Shown one piece after another: positions 44,284 to 55,405 of a stretch of 64,000 nucleotides of DNA. Positions within the stretch are counted from its first letter, which is position 1. Each line of letters starts with the position of its first letter. The notes beneath the pieces were generated by a model. The model saw only the letters and a program-made list of their open reading frames with translations. It searched no databases and had not been told where the DNA came from. A program made the translations under genes and the position numbers. Source of the DNA: Halichondria panicea. Taxonomy: Eukaryota > Porifera > Demospongiae > Suberitida > Halichondriidae. The stretch spans positions 3,718,830 to 3,782,829 of the forward strand of contig NC_087389.1 of assembly GCF_963675165.1 (NCBI RefSeq). Reading direction: 5' to 3'.

Positions 44284-46038
44284 TCAATCCACAAAGTTAG
44301 ACAATGATGCAAATCTGTTCTGAGTAGGGATCGAATATTGCAATTGAACAGCATGGGCTTGGCGAACAGGTTCGACTGGTGCATCCGGGAGAAGCTCTTT
44401 CGTTATTGCATTGTACATAATCCTCCCTTCTTCGTCAAGCATTGAGTAGAGAGGATTGGGTAAGTTCACGAAAAATTTTTGAAATACTGTTGCAGAGAAC
44501 ATACGACCCAGGCTTTTGTAGGTAAAAGGGCAGCCGAGGATCTGGTTGAAAGTATTGGCAAGGTGAAGCATGCATTCCCATTGAGCTAAGTAGTGGATCC
44601 GATCAAGAGCCTTCATTTGGTTACGGCAATCCTTAATTTCATCACTGCCTTTACAGAGACACTTTTGAAGGCAGAGAACTAGAGCCAAAATGAAAGCCTT
44701 GAATCGATGGTCCACACTTGAGTGAATAGCCATCAGCCAACACCGGCTTGCAACTACTGATAATTTCAGATCCTCAGAGACATTCTCCAATTCCGCTGAA
44801 ATTTGTTCGCACTGAAATACACGTAAAACGATGTCTCTTCGTTTTATTTTGGGCATATCAGGAATATTCAACAGATTGTGTGATCCAAGAATCTCTAAAT
44901 GCTTCTCATTGAGTGAGGAGGAAATTTTTCGTTCTTCTAATTTACACAGCGATTTTTGCCTGACCCCCACAATAATTTCAGGGATACTGCCACTTTCATA
45001 GCAACTAATGAGAGCACCAATAACATACAGAAGGACCGAATTGGTCACTTTCCAAGCAGACTCTCTCTTCATATCTTCAACAACTAGTAGATAATTCCAG
45101 ATTTTGCTCCCCTCCAGAATATGGCCTACCAAGAAATGCATTACATTGCGCGAAAACTCTCCTCTTTTGAAACGAGATACAATCCACTGAGGGACTGATG
45201 TACTAAATGCTGAGTGTTGAGACAGGTCTTCAAATGAACGAGGGACAACTTCATAAAACTTGTGATCACTAGCGAGTTCTGCTTGATAATCATCAATGTT
45301 TAAAGAGGAGGTACTAAGCTTTTCAACTATTAACTCTACTTTAGACTCTCGATCAATTCCTAGCTCAGGTAGTGCATGGCGACCGTGAAAGTCGTTGCCA
45401 AGACAGAATGGCAGGAACAAGCGGATTTGAGGGTGGCTAAAGTTGCACGTTTGATCGAATTTCCGACAGTCAAAGTACCTCACCTCTCTTTTAAGGTCTT
45501 CTAAATTGTCGGGCATGAGGATCAATCCGTGATCTATGTTAAAAATGAAAAAATCTGAGTCATAACCTAAGACGGGACAGCCAACATGATTTGCAAGTGA
45601 CACCACATCTCGATCAGCTTCACCATCGGCAACAAAGAACCTAGCCCCAATAGTTTTACGAACAGCATCGACAAACACAATTTTTGCCAGATTAGGAACA
45701 ATCATCTCGTTCTTTTTCAGCTGTTCAATCTGAGATTCAGCCCTACTCAACATCCTAAGCCGCTGTAAAACTCGATCGTCACTAGTCGCTGCCTTTTCAT
45801 TTTCATAATCAATACCATCGACTACCACATAGGCCTCGATTCCGATAGATTTTAGCATTGTAAAGAAATTTACAACTTTCTCATAAAACTCATAATAATC
45901 ACCCCATCCAATTCCACAAAACAATTTATAGGGCAAGCTAAATCCATCAATGACAATCCTACTGGAAACTTTTCTCAGGGCTACAGACTCGAAGTGCCCC
46001 ATCTCTTTCATGTAGGCGGTTAAGGTCCGAATTCCCAT
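44284..46038 (-). CDS. ASTE1-like: ASTE1/asteroid-like protein (copy E)
   Basis: An intronless gene of 584 residues starts at the ATG at 46038 (MGIRTLTAYM). Its stop lies 230 bp upstream of the exportin-5 start codon, and it points the same way. Metal-site motifs IVIDG, VVVDG, DGEADRD, GYDSDFF and LGNDFH are intact, and the C-terminal YLAQWECML, SLGRMFS signature is present. Most of the gene is nearly identical to the partial copy at 62669, but about 230 bp around 45400-45632 is instead nearly identical to copy B. This fits gene conversion. The C-terminal tail after LLPDAP is longer than in copy B. Confidence 0.9.
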   Translation of the reverse strand: MGIRTLTAYMKEMGHFESVALRKVSSRIVIDGFSLPYKLFCGIGWGDYYEFYEKVVNFFTMLKSIGIEAYVVVDGIDYENEKAATSDDRVLQRLRMLSRAESQIEQLKKNEMIVPNLAKIVFVDAVRKTIGARFFVADGEADRDVVSLANHVGCPVLGYDSDFFIFNIDHGLILMPDNLEDLKREVRYFDCRKFDQTCNFSHPQIRLFLPFCLGNDFHGRHALPELGIDRESKVELIVEKLSTSSLNIDDYQAELASDHKFYEVVPRSFEDLSQHSAFSTSVPQWIVSRFKRGEFSRNVMHFLVGHILEGSKIWNYLLVVEDMKRESAWKVTNSVLLYVIGALISCYESGSIPEIIVGVRQKSLCKLEERKISSSLNEKHLEILGSHNLLNIPDMPKIKRRDIVLRVFQCEQISAELENVSEDLKLSVVASRCWLMAIHSSVDHRFKAFILALVLCLQKCLCKGSDEIKDCRNQMKALDRIHYLAQWECMLHLANTFNQILGCPFTYKSLGRMFSATVFQKFFVNLPNPLYSMLDEEGRIMYNAITKELLPDAPVEPVRQAHAVQLQYSIPTQNRFASLSNFVD

Positions 46039-46854
46039 GATCAACAATCGATACAGCAATTAAGTTCACAAAAACTTCCTGTCAGTGAATTATCTTGGCC
46101 CACAATACACTACTTGAACACAGTCAGTTTTTGTATAGCTGTAGATCTAATGCACCATTAGCTGTGATCGCCAAAGCAGCAGTGAAATGAAACTAAATTC
46201 ACTGACCGATAATTATAATACAAAACTGGCTACTACCTATACGGGGAAAAACAATCCCTGAAATTTTGAAAACCACCATATAAGTACTTATATAATAGTA
46301 TTTGTTCGTTATATAAAAGAGCATTCTTAGAGGCCGTGACATGCAATAAAATAACACAAATGGTCATACGATCATATGACATATTAAAGCATCCACCCAC
46401 ACCGATTGTAAGGTTTGTCTTGTGACAGCTGGTGTCTTATTACAACAAATACCCATTGTAAGGTTTGTCTTGTGACAGCTGGTGTCTTATTACAACAAAT
46501 ACCAGAGTATCCAAATTTGAATAAATTTGTGTCAAGCTTCAGTTGAGGGGATTAGTAAAATGTGTACTTAATTTTCCACTCTCTCTTCCATAGGCAACTT
46601 ACTGTCACCTTGTTGACTGAGTATACAAGGAATAAAACATGGATGGCATGGATCATGATGACAGCATGTAAATATCAGAAATAGAGCTCGAGAAAAGTCA
46701 GCCAAATATTTAAGTATACAAGAAAACTTATAAAATAGTTACTATATATAATTATAGAGTCACCAACCTTAGCATTGTCTAGATTCCCCTCTACCAAATC
46801 ATCGGACATTATGATGGGTACATTCAATGATGTGTGGATGATTCTGCTGTATAC
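46039..46854. other. Spacer upstream of copy E, up to the duplication junction
   Basis: No gene is recognised. A 50 bp direct tandem repeat lies at 46405-46503. Similarity to the region near 24460 (exportin-5 exon 14 start) begins at about 46850, which marks the junction of the two units. Confidence 0.6.
46405..46503. repeat. Exact tandem duplication, 50 bp unit
   Basis: ATTGTAAGGTTTGTCTTGTG and the following 30 bases occur twice, end to end, without visible differences. Confidence 0.95.
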
Positions 46855-47049
46855 TGTCACCTAGGTGGATGAACAACAGATGCTGAGTGCATAGTAGTGT
46901 TGTATGAACATTATGGACTAGTTGGACAATACACCCAGATGTACAACTCGATCAAGTGTACTCATTTTCATTGTTTAATAGCTATAACGTTCTCAGAACA
47001 ATCAGAGGTGAAAATGCATGCTTTACACTTCACATTAAGAACAACTCAC

Positions 47050-47145
47050 CACTTGAGGAGCTCAGCATTAGTGTTCCAGTTCAACACTCGAGGAATGCGA
47101 CCAGACCCTCCCACTCTATGTACAACATGGAACTCCGACTGCACT
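47050..47145 (-). pseudogene. XPO5: Duplicate of exportin-5 exon 13 with a nonsense codon
   Basis: This matches exon 13 at 24730-24842 at most positions and keeps the CATGCATGCAG acceptor and the GTGAGT donor. The codon for the Trp in ECWTG has become TGA (47081-47083 on the minus strand), and about 17 bp near the 3' end are deleted. It cannot supply a functional exon in frame. Confidence 0.85.
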
Positions 47146-47418
47146 CTGCATGCATGCGTATATAATACAATACTCACATTAACATTGTGCACATTTCAAG
47201 ATGTCTTGACCAAAGTCTAGAGCTTATAAGCATTACCAGGTCTGAGGAGTGCATTCTTACAGCTAGGTTCTGGGAAATCATGCATGAGGTCAAAATCAGC
47301 AATAGACTACTGTAGAAACACATCATTCTTGGAAGTGTGAATACCATTTAATAGTACCCACACCACAAAAAAGCCCATTGACTTCAAAGGAGACAGCCTG
47401 ACAAAGTCTTACTGAAAA

Positions 47419-47549
47419 ATGGGAGTCAAAAAGCTGAGCACCTATAATTCTACAAGTTAATTTATTCTACTACCTTCAAAACCTCCTTCAAAACCAACGA
47501 ACTGTCTCAAGAAGCTCAACGATTGTATGATTCTGTGTCTGTGTAATAT
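47419..47549 (+). pseudogene. ASTE1-like: Collapsed relic of ASTE1-like copy A
   Basis: The start MGVKKLST of copy A is intact at 47419, followed by a stop within 15 codons. After about 60 bp the sequence jumps to the last 70 bp of copy A (LSQEAQRLYD in another frame). About 1.75 kb of the gene is deleted. The 5' and 3' flanks match those of copy A, so this is the same locus in the second unit. Confidence 0.8.
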
Positions 47550-48084
47550 TAGATCCACCCTTAACCCGTTACAAACTTAACTTCAATTGTTCATGTAGAA
47601 ATTTCTTCTGTTCAGCTACAACCGTATATATACAACCCCTTTTCGAATTACGAATCTACAGATGTATAGAATGCTAATTGATACAGTCATGCAATGCTAC
47701 TTTGTTTCTTTCAATACTTTATTGTTATGTGTTGGCTGGACCATAATTTGCCATTTTTTGGCCTTGGACCATGGGCTATAATCCGTGGTAAGGCAAAATT
47801 GCTATCCCTCAAATAGGTGATACCATTGAAAGGTGGCAATGAAGACATTTACTTTTGAAATACACTCGAGGCAGGACAGAGTGAAATTTAGTGATAGGCA
47901 CACCAATAGCCTGAATTATATGCAACTTAGTGTCTATAGAAATTCAAGCTTCATGAAATGCGTTTGTTTAGGCAAAATCACATGTTTACCCTATTTCCGT
48001 GTATCAAATGTGTGCCGTGACAGTATCATTCGCTGATACACAAAGATTAATACACAGTCATGTACAGTGCATGCATCCAGTAGA

Positions 48085-48682
48085 ATACCACAAATGTGTG
48101 AGTAGTTGTACTTAAATGTATCTTAACTAAGAAATTGCACTGATACCATTGTGTAGGTGAATGAATATAAAGCTTATTTAAAAATATTTCCCCAAAAGTT
48201 GTTAGTTGTTATTGTGAGAAATCAAAAACGGGGTGATCGTAAAAAAAATGTGTGTAACATTAATTATCTCTGTAACTAAAGTATTTTTGGGACAATTTTT
48301 TCTTATCAAAAGTTAGAAAATTTATTTAAGTAATAATGTTTGGACCCTAGCCGTAAGATCTTCTTCAAATCTCTCCCTAACCGAAACGGAAAACTAGCAA
48401 TTTTTCGCACTGCAAAGGATGTGTACGCAACATTGAACCTTTTACATAATTATAGCCAAACTATCTATAGATGTTGTGAAAGTTCCAAAACGTAGCCGGA
48501 AACCATTGGCCTTTTCTCTCCCTATCCGATTACCCAATAACAATTGTTTACTCAACCTTAATACATTTTTGGATACCCTGTAGCTTATCATTCACCTATA
48601 CACATGCACTGGTATCAGCACATTTTCTTAGAATGGTTAGATATTTACATTTAAGTACAACTACTCACATATTTGTGGTATA
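48085..48682. mobile_element. About 600 bp inverted-repeat element with roughly 110 bp arms
   Basis: The outer ends read ACCACAAATGTGTGAGTAGT and, reversed, ACCACAAATATGTGAGTAGT. Complementarity continues inward past TGATACCA and GGTGAATGA. There is no coding content. The equivalent stretch near 27850 in unit 1 lacks it, so it inserted in unit 2 only. TA at the ends suggests a TA target, which is tentative. Confidence 0.7.
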
Positions 48683-48800
48683 TAGTTTATAGGATTGGAT
48701 GCACTGTACACAATACACATTTTTTGGTTTTACTTTCACAACAGTCTCAGTCTTCTTACTAGGTATAGTCTTGGGAGCAGCATAGGTTTAACAAACAGGT

Positions 48801-50230
48801 TCAACTTGTGAGGAGAAGTTCTTTCGTTATCGCTTCGTACATACAAGCACCTTTGAAGTCAAACCTTGTATGAACGCCTGAACCACTTGTAAAAAACCTG
48901 TGAAATACTATTCCTGAGAACATTCGGCCCAGACTAGTGTAAGTAAATGGATAGTTCAGAATTTGATTGAATGAATTTGCAAGGTGGAGCATGCACCCAC
49001 TGTGCTAAATAGTGGATCCGGCGAAGGCGAGCCATTGAGGGTTCTTGGTAATGTCCCGCTTTATCTATCTGTCAAGCTCCCCTACACGTTTGAAAGCAAA
49101 AAACTATAGTGCTGAAATGAAAGCCCCAAAATTATAATCAACATTGTAAAATTTTCAGCCAGCATCGGCTTGCAATTACCGCTAACTTCAGCTTTTCCCA
49201 AAGTCTTTGAAACCGATTTGCAGTGAAATACACGTAAAATAATTTTCTCTCTATCTAGTAGGGGCATATCAGAGATAGTTTGTAGGTCATGTGACCTGAG
49301 TATACTTAAATGCTTTAACGAGATCTAGAGGTTGATTTCATTGTCGACAGGTGAACACAAGCAGTCCTGCCGACTTTTCACAACAATGCTGGGGATCCTG
49401 TCCCTTTGATAGCAACTAAGCAGAGCACCGATAAAATACAAAAGGATGGAATCAGTCAATTTCCAAGCAGATTCTAGTTTTAAATCTTCAACCACTAATA
49501 TATACTTTCAGATTTGTTTCCCCTCTAGAAGATCCACGGCCAAGAAATGCATTGCGGTATGAGAAAATTCTCCTCTCTTGAAACGAGATACAATCCACTG
49601 AGGGACTGATGTACTAAACGCTAAGTGTTGAGACATGTATTCAAAAGAACGAGGAACAACTTCATAGAACTTACGATCACTAGCGAGTTCTGCTTGATAA
49701 TCATCAACGTTTAAAGAGGATGTTCTAAGTTTTTTATACTAGCTCTACTTTAGCATCTTGATCAATTCCTAGCTCAGGTAGTGCATGGCGACCGTGAAAG
49801 TCATTTCCAAGACAGTACAGTAAGAAGAGGCAGATTTTCGGGTGGCTAAAGGTGAACTTTTGATCAAATTTTCGACAGTCAAAATACTTTATTTAAAAAT
49901 TTTCGGGCATGACTATGATGCAATAGAAAAAATCCGAGTCCAAACCTAAGCCAAGATGATTTGCAAGTGACACCACATCTCGATCAGCTGTTTCACGGAC
50001 AGCATCAACAATTTAAACACTACTTTTGCCAGAGTAAGAACAATCACCTCGTTCTTTTTAAGCCGTTCAATCTGAGATTCGACCTTATACTCAACGCCTT
50101 AAGCCGCTGTAAAACTCGATCGTTACTAGTTGCTGCTCTGTACAAAAATTAAGACAGTATTCATCACCTCTGAAGCAGAATCTTTAGTCACATCTTCGAT
50201 GGCTAACAATTGTAAATTAAAACTATCTGG
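48801..50230 (-). pseudogene. ASTE1-like: Decayed ASTE1-like pseudogene related to copy B
   Basis: The sequence aligns with copy B over nearly its whole length but has many frameshifts, small deletions and stops. The last 63 codons (48801-48992: SLGRMFSG to LLLTS) remain open. About the first 90 codons of the gene are missing beyond 50140. A further fragment at about 50150-50230 resembles the VVED..SAWKV..VL segment of the family out of order, so a second relic or a rearrangement is present. It occupies the position of copy B in the second unit. Confidence 0.8.
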
Positions 50231-50394
50231 CACAATAAATACACAATGGACGCTGAATAAGGAAAAGAGGCAAAATAACAAGACAATGTATGTCTATAAG
50301 GTGCTATAAACCTAAGTTTATTCATTACTACACATCAGGTGACTATTTCGGATAACATAAATTGTTAATACACATTTATTATATTAACATCGAA

Positions 50395-52128
50395 ATGGGA
50401 GTACCCAAGTTGAAGAAGTTTGTGTCCAGTAGCAAAGGATGGGACACAATACAAGTGTCAGGCGAAGTAGTCATCGATGGCAACTCACTCTGCTATAATC
50501 TGAACAAACAGCATGAGTGGAAGTTTGGAGGTGATTACAAAGAGTTCTATGAAACGGTTACAGTGTACATTCGAGAGCTCAAGGCATTAGGAATAGAGCC
50601 GTACATTGTGGTGGATGGTATGGATCACGATAACAGCAAGTATCAGACGTACATAGCGAGAAACGAAGAGCGTATCAACGGAATTGCTAACAGCCAATCC
50701 CTAGGCACAGCACCACGCAACATTGTTCGTCCACTGTTCATACATACTGTGTTTCTTGATGCACTGAGAGACTTGAAGACAAAATTCTTCATAGCAGACG
50801 GAGAGGCAGATCGAGATATTGCATCACTTGCCAATAGTTTATCTTGCCCTGTTATCAGCGAAGATTCAGACTTCTTTATTTTCAACATTGAAGCTGGCTA
50901 CATACCATTGACAGGTGGTGACCAACAAACACGAATTGATTTTCAAAAGCCAGTCAAACGATTTCAGTATAAAGAATTCGATAAAAGCTTAAAACTGAAC
51001 GAAGAACAGCGGCTGTTCTTTCCTTTTATCCTAGGCAATGACTTCCATAAGGGTGTTTCACGGTCCTCACTGCAATTAACCTCACGCACACCACTCCACG
51101 ACATCTCAAGAAAACTAGCAATGCTAGATTTCAGCAATGCAACTTTGACACGATTCGTTTGTCCGAACCCCACAAGCCAGATGGAAAATATCAAATTGTA
51201 CTACAGAGGGACAGCTCGATCATTTGATGACCTTGCATCTACCAGTTCACTTCTGGAGTTGTATCCACACACCCCAGAGTGGATCATGCAGGAGTACAAG
51301 AATGGTAGGTTCATGGCTCCAATAATGAGTCTTGCAACTTGCCCTACTACAAAGCGGTGGCGACACACAATAGTAGTCGAAGATTTCAGTCAACAAAGCG
51401 CGTGGAAGGTTACAAAAATTGGAAGAAAATTTATCATTGGGGCTTTACTTGGTGACCAAGCAAACAAGCATCAGATAGTGACAACCGAAATTAAGCCACC
51501 ACCACCTAACAACTCAAAACTTGCATTGGTGGACACCGAAGTCATCTTAGCTCCAAAGCACACCAAAATTCTACCTGTGCCACTAAAAGATGTTCCACAA
51601 ATGCCAGTCACCGTTCGCAAAGAGATAATGTATCGTGTGTTTCACTATACAGAGCCTGCTGAGTCGGACATTCCTGAGGGGCTACAGTTAGCCATGATCG
51701 CAGGGCGCTGCTGGGTACGTAAAGTAGTTTGCGACAATACACACCTGATTCAGTCGCTCGTATGCTGTATTCTAACCTGCTATGGCCATTTTCAAATGAT
51801 TGATCGAAAAGACGGATGTAAGCTAGCTCAACATGAGATGCTGTTTTTTCTACACTCCTATGCTCAGTGGCAGTGTCTACTACATCACGTTATCGCGTTT
51901 AACCAAGTTCTAAGCCACCCCTTTCCATACACAAGCCCTGCTAGGCTATTCTCTTCAAGTTTACTTCTACACTTCTACCAGCAGACCTCACAGGTCCTAC
52001 AAGAAAAGATTGACACATTGGCAACGAGTATGCTACAAATAATTACAGAGAGCAAGTATTCTACTGAAAGTTTGAAAGATATTGAACTAGAGCCTTCGCA
52101 GACAAAGAAACGTCGCACTACATACTGA
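50395..52128 (+). CDS. ASTE1-like: ASTE1/asteroid-like protein (copy D')
   Basis: An intronless gene of 577 residues starts MGVPKLKKFV at 50395; an in-frame ATG 11 codons earlier is outside the family alignment. It is the tandem duplicate of copy D at 33123, nearly identical in the first 100 and last 200 residues and more diverged in the middle. Metal-site motifs VVIDG, VVDG, DGEADRD, EDSDFF and LGNDFH are intact. The C-terminus is basic (KKRRTTY). The frame is uninterrupted, so it is probably functional. Confidence 0.9.
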   Translation: MGVPKLKKFVSSSKGWDTIQVSGEVVIDGNSLCYNLNKQHEWKFGGDYKEFYETVTVYIRELKALGIEPYIVVDGMDHDNSKYQTYIARNEERINGIANSQSLGTAPRNIVRPLFIHTVFLDALRDLKTKFFIADGEADRDIASLANSLSCPVISEDSDFFIFNIEAGYIPLTGGDQQTRIDFQKPVKRFQYKEFDKSLKLNEEQRLFFPFILGNDFHKGVSRSSLQLTSRTPLHDISRKLAMLDFSNATLTRFVCPNPTSQMENIKLYYRGTARSFDDLASTSSLLELYPHTPEWIMQEYKNGRFMAPIMSLATCPTTKRWRHTIVVEDFSQQSAWKVTKIGRKFIIGALLGDQANKHQIVTTEIKPPPPNNSKLALVDTEVILAPKHTKILPVPLKDVPQMPVTVRKEIMYRVFHYTEPAESDIPEGLQLAMIAGRCWVRKVVCDNTHLIQSLVCCILTCYGHFQMIDRKDGCKLAQHEMLFFLHSYAQWQCLLHHVIAFNQVLSHPFPYTSPARLFSSSLLLHFYQQTSQVLQEKIDTLATSMLQIITESKYSTESLKDIELEPSQTKKRRTTY

Positions 52129-52677
52129 ACTATAAGTATATATATATATCGTAAGGTGACAGGTATTATTATTAAATGCGACTTTAGAGTTTTATACCGA
52201 CCATTTTTCAAATTATCCGTGAATTTAGTTTCCTCTCATTTGCTAACATCACATGCAGTAAATGTTAATAAATTTATAGAGTGCACATAATATGCAATAG
52301 TGTATATTGAAATTTTAATTGAAATACATTGAAGATCATAAATGCACTAAAAACATAGTGATTCAGTATCGTTATGCATACAAGCAACAAAGTCATGCCA
52401 CAGTGAAAGCAAAATTAAAATCAATACAATCCATGCACAATGAAATGCAAAAAATCGGTCACAACGATTAAAGTGTTTATGTGGTAATATTTCTCTTTAC
52501 AACCAGCTCCAAGCCTATAGTCAAAATACAAGCTTCCACAATTACGCTATCATGCACAAACCTGTTAATATACAGCATTTTATTAGAATCTGTTCATCTC
52601 TTTCGGGAAAATGTGTTCCGACTCAATGCATGCATGGTCATGTATGAACAGAGCCATATATTATGCCAACAGAAGGA

Positions 52678-53453
52678 ACAGTTGTTGATCACAACACCAC
52701 GAAAGAAAATTTACGGAACTAACTGTTCATCTCAACAACACCGACTGAGGAAGAAATATCTACTAATCGAAAAATCAATCTCACAGCTCAAAGAAAGAAT
52801 CGAAGTATTGCAGGATCTCTCGAAGCCTTCGCTGAATATCTACCGTAGACAATCAACAAATCTTGACTGTGCATGGCATAGAGATTGAATAATAAAATAA
52901 TATAATTATACTATTCATGCACTCCTGATTATAGCAACTGTTTTTAAATGTACCTGCAGGTGTAACAGAAGAACCCGTTGTTGATCACAACACCACGAAA
53001 GAAGATTTCAGAGCTGACACGTATCGAGCTATCTGTTCATCTCAACAACACGAAAGAAGAACACATCAATCAACAAATATCGACTGGGGCACAAAGTTCA
53101 GAGTTCATAATTATAATCATAATATATTACTATCAACGTAAATCGTCTCTCAAATTGCACTGTCTGCATGTGCATGCAAAGTCATATCATATCCCTGTAA
53201 AGCCAGTTGTTGATCACATGCAACAAGACGTTCACCGGCATAGAGTTCCTTATATCAAATACATAATAGATGCTCTGCACCCAAATCAACATAGCCTTAG
53301 CTTGTGACTTTAGTCTTTACATTACGTTTGCTTGCTTGAACAGAGCCACACGCATACCTGCCATCACGAAAAACCAGCTGTTGATTACAACACCACGAAA
53401 GAAGATTTCACATGCAGCTGACAAAGCTATCAGCTCATCTCAACAACACGAAA
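52678..53453. repeat. Second copy of the GTTGTTGATCACAAC repeat block
   Basis: The motif occurs at 52678, 52976 and, slightly changed, 53378. TCATCTCAACAACACGAAAG or variants follow each. Spacing differs from unit 1 because of small indels. Confidence 0.75.
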
Positions 53454-53949
53454 GAAACAAATTTCACCGTTGACAATCAAAATGCATAACTCGACTGTGG
53501 CATAGAGTTCATTTATACTTTGACATGATTGCAGATTGCAGACGGACAGATCTTCACGAAATTTCTTGATAGAGTTCGACAAAATCATCAAACAGTACTC
53601 ACAAAAGTTATTTCGCAATAGCTAGTGTAAATTAAACTATTATAGCTACATAGACACAGTGGCATGGTGGCTAATCCACATACAAGTTTTTTACTTATGC
53701 TAGTAGCTACACATACATGTCCAACAGCATGGTCACTTTATGAAACCAAGCGAAGGATCACGTGAGCTATAGAGTGTGGGATTTGATATCATAGAGATCT
53801 CCACGATAATTGCACCAGTTGACAAAAGGAACCCACAGCATGTCCGGCTTGAGCAACGTGCCATGCACATGCATGCACAGTGCATGGTACTCTCAATACT
53901 CATGGTAAGAGAATAAAGTTACCATTATATCATAGTTTTGGAGACTCTG

Positions 53950-54800
53950 TTATAGACAGTACATGGGCATGAGGTATCTATGTGTTATAGTGTCCCATAT
54001 CACGAGGGCTTTGCCCGAGGGATGAGGGACACTATAACCATAGATACCGAATGCACATGTGCTAACTGATTTAGATCCCACTTTTCATTGGCTGCCTCAG
54101 GCAAGAAGTGTATCTATAAAAGCAGCAAGCCTTAGCAACAGCTTTATTTTTGAAAATGTCCTGTTTTGACAAGCTAGATGATTTCTGCTTCTCTGCTAAA
54201 TAACCTTTGCATTGGCCTTGCTCCAACATTGGAATGGAAAACTAGTGACTCCAACCTTGTGCAGGAAGCACTCTGCAACAAATGAGCCCAGCCTCCTCTT
54301 TTCTCTGCACTCAAGCCCCACCCCCAGCTCATGTTCTGATATGTACGGCTAGCTAGCAAGGAACAGCTTGCAGCAATGCTACAGTGCACTATTGTTCCCA
54401 AAAAGACACAGGAGTCTACTGTTTGAAACATGGCTGCAGGATAGAAACAGAAGTCAGGAGGACAAAGTTGACAAATGCTACAAGTTGAAGACATGCTTTC
54501 ATGCTTGTGACAATGGACCCAGAACTGTTATAATCATTGGCTCTTAGTGTTCCTCGTAGAGACAAGAAAAGATACTGGTGAACCCTACCATCAACCCAGC
54601 AAACGCTATAGAAACTGGTAGTGAAAAAACTGAACAGCCATAGCTAATTATCATGCAGCTAGCTACAGCTTTATTATCATTTCTGTGCATTCAAAAAAAT
54701 TATACTTGTACTTTATACCCTCAAGCTTATAATTCCCTGGGAAACTATGAGATTATGGCTCATAATTCCCTGCTAAACACACACAAGTGGGATCTAAATA
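53950..54800. other. Insertion found only in the second unit
   Basis: The flanks GGAGACTCT and ATAATTATATACAAGG join directly, through a short tandem repeat, in unit 1. The insert begins with an imperfect palindrome, GGTATCTATGTGTTATAGTG at 53973 facing its complement at 54026-54048, around a CGAGGGCTTTGCCCGAGG core. It has no convincing ORF. It could be a non-autonomous element or retained ancestral sequence. Confidence 0.6.
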
Positions 54801-55405
54801 ATTATATACAAGGTATAGCTGTACATAGTGTGAGTACACTATGTAAGAGTCAAAATAAATAACTTGGGTGCATTATAATTATGCTTCAACACTGCATGCA
54901 CAAGTCGAATGTTTTATGCCGACTGCACTGCATGCAATAACATTACGGGTTATATATATATTTTTTATGACGTTATAAATAATATTATAAGCTTGTATGA
55001 AGTTAGATATAATCATGCAATTCACTATCTCAATTCCTCAAAGATGACTTGCATGCTTGTACGTGACTACAATCAACCAAAGTATGTCTGGAGACAGCTT
55101 ATCAGAGGTCCTGTGTCAACTATAATATTATTACTCGATCTGCGGCATAGTCCATGAGTCACATGAAGCACAACAATTCCAACCACATCAATTTCAACAC
55201 AATTCACATACTGTACATCTTAATGCCTATATATAATAAGCAACTAAAAACTTGGATTAAAATCACTTAGTGGGACAATCGCTTCAAGTGCATTGGTTCA
55301 CATACCAACGTTATAGCAGCACAAGCAAGGAGTAGAGAATAAGTAGTCACTACGTCCCAACTAAATTCGGACATATAGTGTTACGTAAAGCAAATGCATA
55401 TTCAC

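Larger units (their letters stand above)
52129..55405. other. Repeat-rich spacer, duplicate of 34908-37435 plus a unit-specific insertion
   Basis: No gene is supported. The first part repeats the spacer downstream of copy D, including the GTTGTTGATCACAAC repeat block. About 0.85 kb at 53950-54800 has no counterpart in unit 1. The remainder matches 36840-37435. Confidence 0.7.

Noticed and set aside
54174-54494. 106-codon minus-strand frame in the unit 2 insertion
   Set aside because: No start context, domain or repeat support; probably chance.
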